Shown here in pieces: positions 62,101-64,000 of a DNA stretch of 64,000 bases. The position numbers were made by a program, and so were the translations under genes. This stretch comes from Monosporascus cannonballus (taxonomy: Eukaryota; Ascomycota; Sordariomycetes; Xylariales), in NCBI GenBank assembly GCA_004154925.1, contig QJNS01000750.1:1-64000 (forward strand), written 5' to 3'. How positions within the stretch are numbered: position 1 is the first letter of the stretch; every line of letters begins with the position of its first letter. The notes beneath the pieces were generated by a model. The model searched no databases. It was given only the letters and a program-made list of their open reading frames with translations, and was not told the DNA's origin.

Positions 62101-64000
62101 TTTTTTTTTCATTTATTAACAAGGAATGAAAATGAATTTTCCTTGGCTAGTTTTACCGTTAATTAAAATTTCGTATTAACGTATTTATGGTAATCTTAAG
62201 ATTATATTGTATTTCTTAAATAGAACGATATTAAAATTAATTATCTAATATAATTTTTTAATAAAAATGTTAAAGTTATTATTTTCGCATTTAATTCTTT
62301 CGTTATTATAAACGAATTCTTAACTTTCGGTATTCGTTATTATATAAGATTTTAACTTATATTTTTATGGTAATTTAAACTTAATAACTATATTCTATAT
62401 AATATCATTCTCGTTTAAAGCTTTGTAATCTATTATTACGATATATTAATACGTCCCAATTGATATATCCAAAGTAATAAAGTTATTAACGATTTTTATT
62501 ATTATATTTAAAATCTTTTGTAAAAATTCCTTTTAATTTCTGTAAATTTCGTTATTTTACAACTTTTTTATAAATAACCTCTTTTTTAATTTTTTTCGAA
62601 TCTCTCAAATTGTATTTGCGTTTTTTCGTTTAACGCGTTAAGCTGTTATATTTATCTTTATTATCGGCGTATTATCTTTTAAAGCTATATTAATTATTTT
62701 TAATTTTGTTATAATTTTTTTCCTTATCGAATAAATGATTTTCTTATATTTGCGATTATATTTCATTATATGTTATTTTTGTTATTATTTGAACGATTTT
62801 TTATAAATTCAAGTATTTTCTTTTTAATAATTTTCTTTTTATAAATATTTATAATAAATTTTAATTATAAATAAAAATCTGTAATAGTCTTTTAATAATA
62901 ATCTTTTATTATACGTTAAATTAACTTTTTTTCCGTTTGGCATTTATATTATTAATAATAATAATAAAGTTTTTTTGCGGATATTACATTTTTTCGGGCC
63001 AGTTTTTTGTTTCGGCTTATTATTAAATAGCCTTTGGAAATATAGTTCGAAAATATTAATATCATTATTTATTATTTTTATTATTTCTAGCACGGTTTAA
63101 AAATCTCATCCTTTATAATATATGCAGGTAATTTGTCCATATATATATTATTTCCATTTTTCGTAATCGGAATATTCTCGTTGTCGACAATATATGGTAT
63201 ATATTTTGCCGTATCGATCAGGGGTTCCGGGACGAAATCTTTCTATTTAATTCTAATATTCGCGTAACCATCCTTATAATGTTTCTTATTGGGTTCTCGA
63301 TACCTATTAAGCCAGCTTTCTAACTTTTCGCATTTTTCGTCGAATTTTTTGTCGTAATAATCCTTATTGGACTTTTTGCCATGGGGGACCTGGCATATAC
63401 TGAGGCTGAATTATGTTAATAAATTTGCCTCTATTTCTTTTGTTTTTTGTTTTTAAATTATCCTTTAGATACAAATTTTTAATTATTTTAACGCGGCTTT
63501 TTAAATACTTTATATTACGATAACTCATATTTCATTTTGTTATAATTATAATATTTAATTTAGCTTTAATTCTTTTTATATATAGATTTTAATTTTATAA
63601 ATCTTAATTTTATGTCGTAAAAAATGTTATTACGTTATAAAACGTTAATATTAATTATATATCGGGATTTATTAACGTTTTGTCTTTTAATATTTTTAAT
63701 ATATTATACATATTATCGATCGTTAATTTTAATTATTGTAACGATATAATCCGATAAATATTTAGGCCGATCAAATTTAAAAAAAAAATTATATTTTTTA
63801 GGCCGTCGAAAAACTTCGCTATTAATACGTTTTGTCCTTAATTTAATTTAGCAGCTAATTAAATTTACGTATTACCGTAATTAAATATTAATCCTTTTTA
63901 TCGTAATTATTGGATTTATATTTTAACTTTTATTCTTTCGTTTATTATTTCGAAAACCTCAATTAATATTTATTCGATTTATTCGTAATCGTTATAAATT

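Larger units (their letters stand above)
58041..64000 (-). mobile_element. Ty3 family-A element Z, cut by the window edge
   Basis: A family-A LTR in reverse orientation (58041-58454) begins the element, and pol reads on the minus strand to the right. RT traces are KNGKLRYMVNF and LNDIIIKNR (about 61570-61640) and YFNN in place of YxDD (61312-61323). A purine-to-pyrimidine pattern and dense stops mark RIP. Gag should lie near 62900-63700. The second LTR is outside the window. Confidence 0.75.

Overview
The window looks like a chromosome segment from a filamentous ascomycete (Pezizomycotina). The evidence is a Uds1-type septation gene and a HET-domain gene, short introns of about 47-93 bp with GTAAGT/GTACGT/GTGAGT donors and CTGAC or ACTAAC branch sites, and extreme C-to-T/G-to-A decay of repeats in the style of repeat-induced point mutation (RIP). 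No species is claimed.

The window has two compartments. Positions 1 to about 15.4 kb have ordinary base composition. The only clearly intact multi-exon gene there is a 913-residue Uds1-domain coiled-coil protein (1617-4513, +). Next come a HET-domain gene broken by one frameshift and one nonsense codon (5418-7452, +), a decayed DUF6594-type membrane protein (8439-9770, -), an intact 211-residue orphan gene (10834-11469, +), and the C-terminal remnant of a large LysM/GH18 killer-toxin-like chitinase that has lost its catalytic part (11627-13700, -). This arm reads as a gene-poor, decaying accessory region beside one housekeeping-type gene.

From about 15.4 kb to the right edge the DNA is very AT-rich and consists almost entirely of LTR retrotransposons that can be resolved from their LTRs and target-site duplications (TSDs). 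Copia copy 1 (16265-27814, -) carries a 6.0-kb Ty3/gypsy element B (20115-26155, -, TSD TAAGT). Next is a composite of a Ty3 element of family A (27815-34230, +) with a truncated family-X element inside it (28758-32745, -). Then comes a four-deep nest: a small TRIM-like element Y (34231-54418) contains copia copy 2 (34561-54246, -, TSD ATACC), which contains Ty3 element X (39685-53864, +, TSD AAAGT), whose left LTR is split by Ty3 element A (39786-46560, +, TSD TTAGT/TTAAT). Beyond it are a Ty3 RT/RNase H fragment, a poorly understood 2.8-kb repeat unit, and a further family-A element Z that runs off the right edge (58041-64000, -).

The most interesting signal is a degenerate but recognisable open frame of about 620 bp on the strand opposite gag-pol, between pol and the 3' LTR. 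It is seen in the three family-A elements A, A' and Z. It looks like a small protein with a Cys-rich N-terminal half and a charged helical C-terminal half. Other points are U3 regions that differ between LTR copies and carry unrelated tandem repeats, LTR cores that survived RIP while the interiors were saturated, and the length of the block (over 48 kb), which makes it a centromere or heterochromatin candidate. All element coding regions carry many stops, so none of the elements looks autonomous today.
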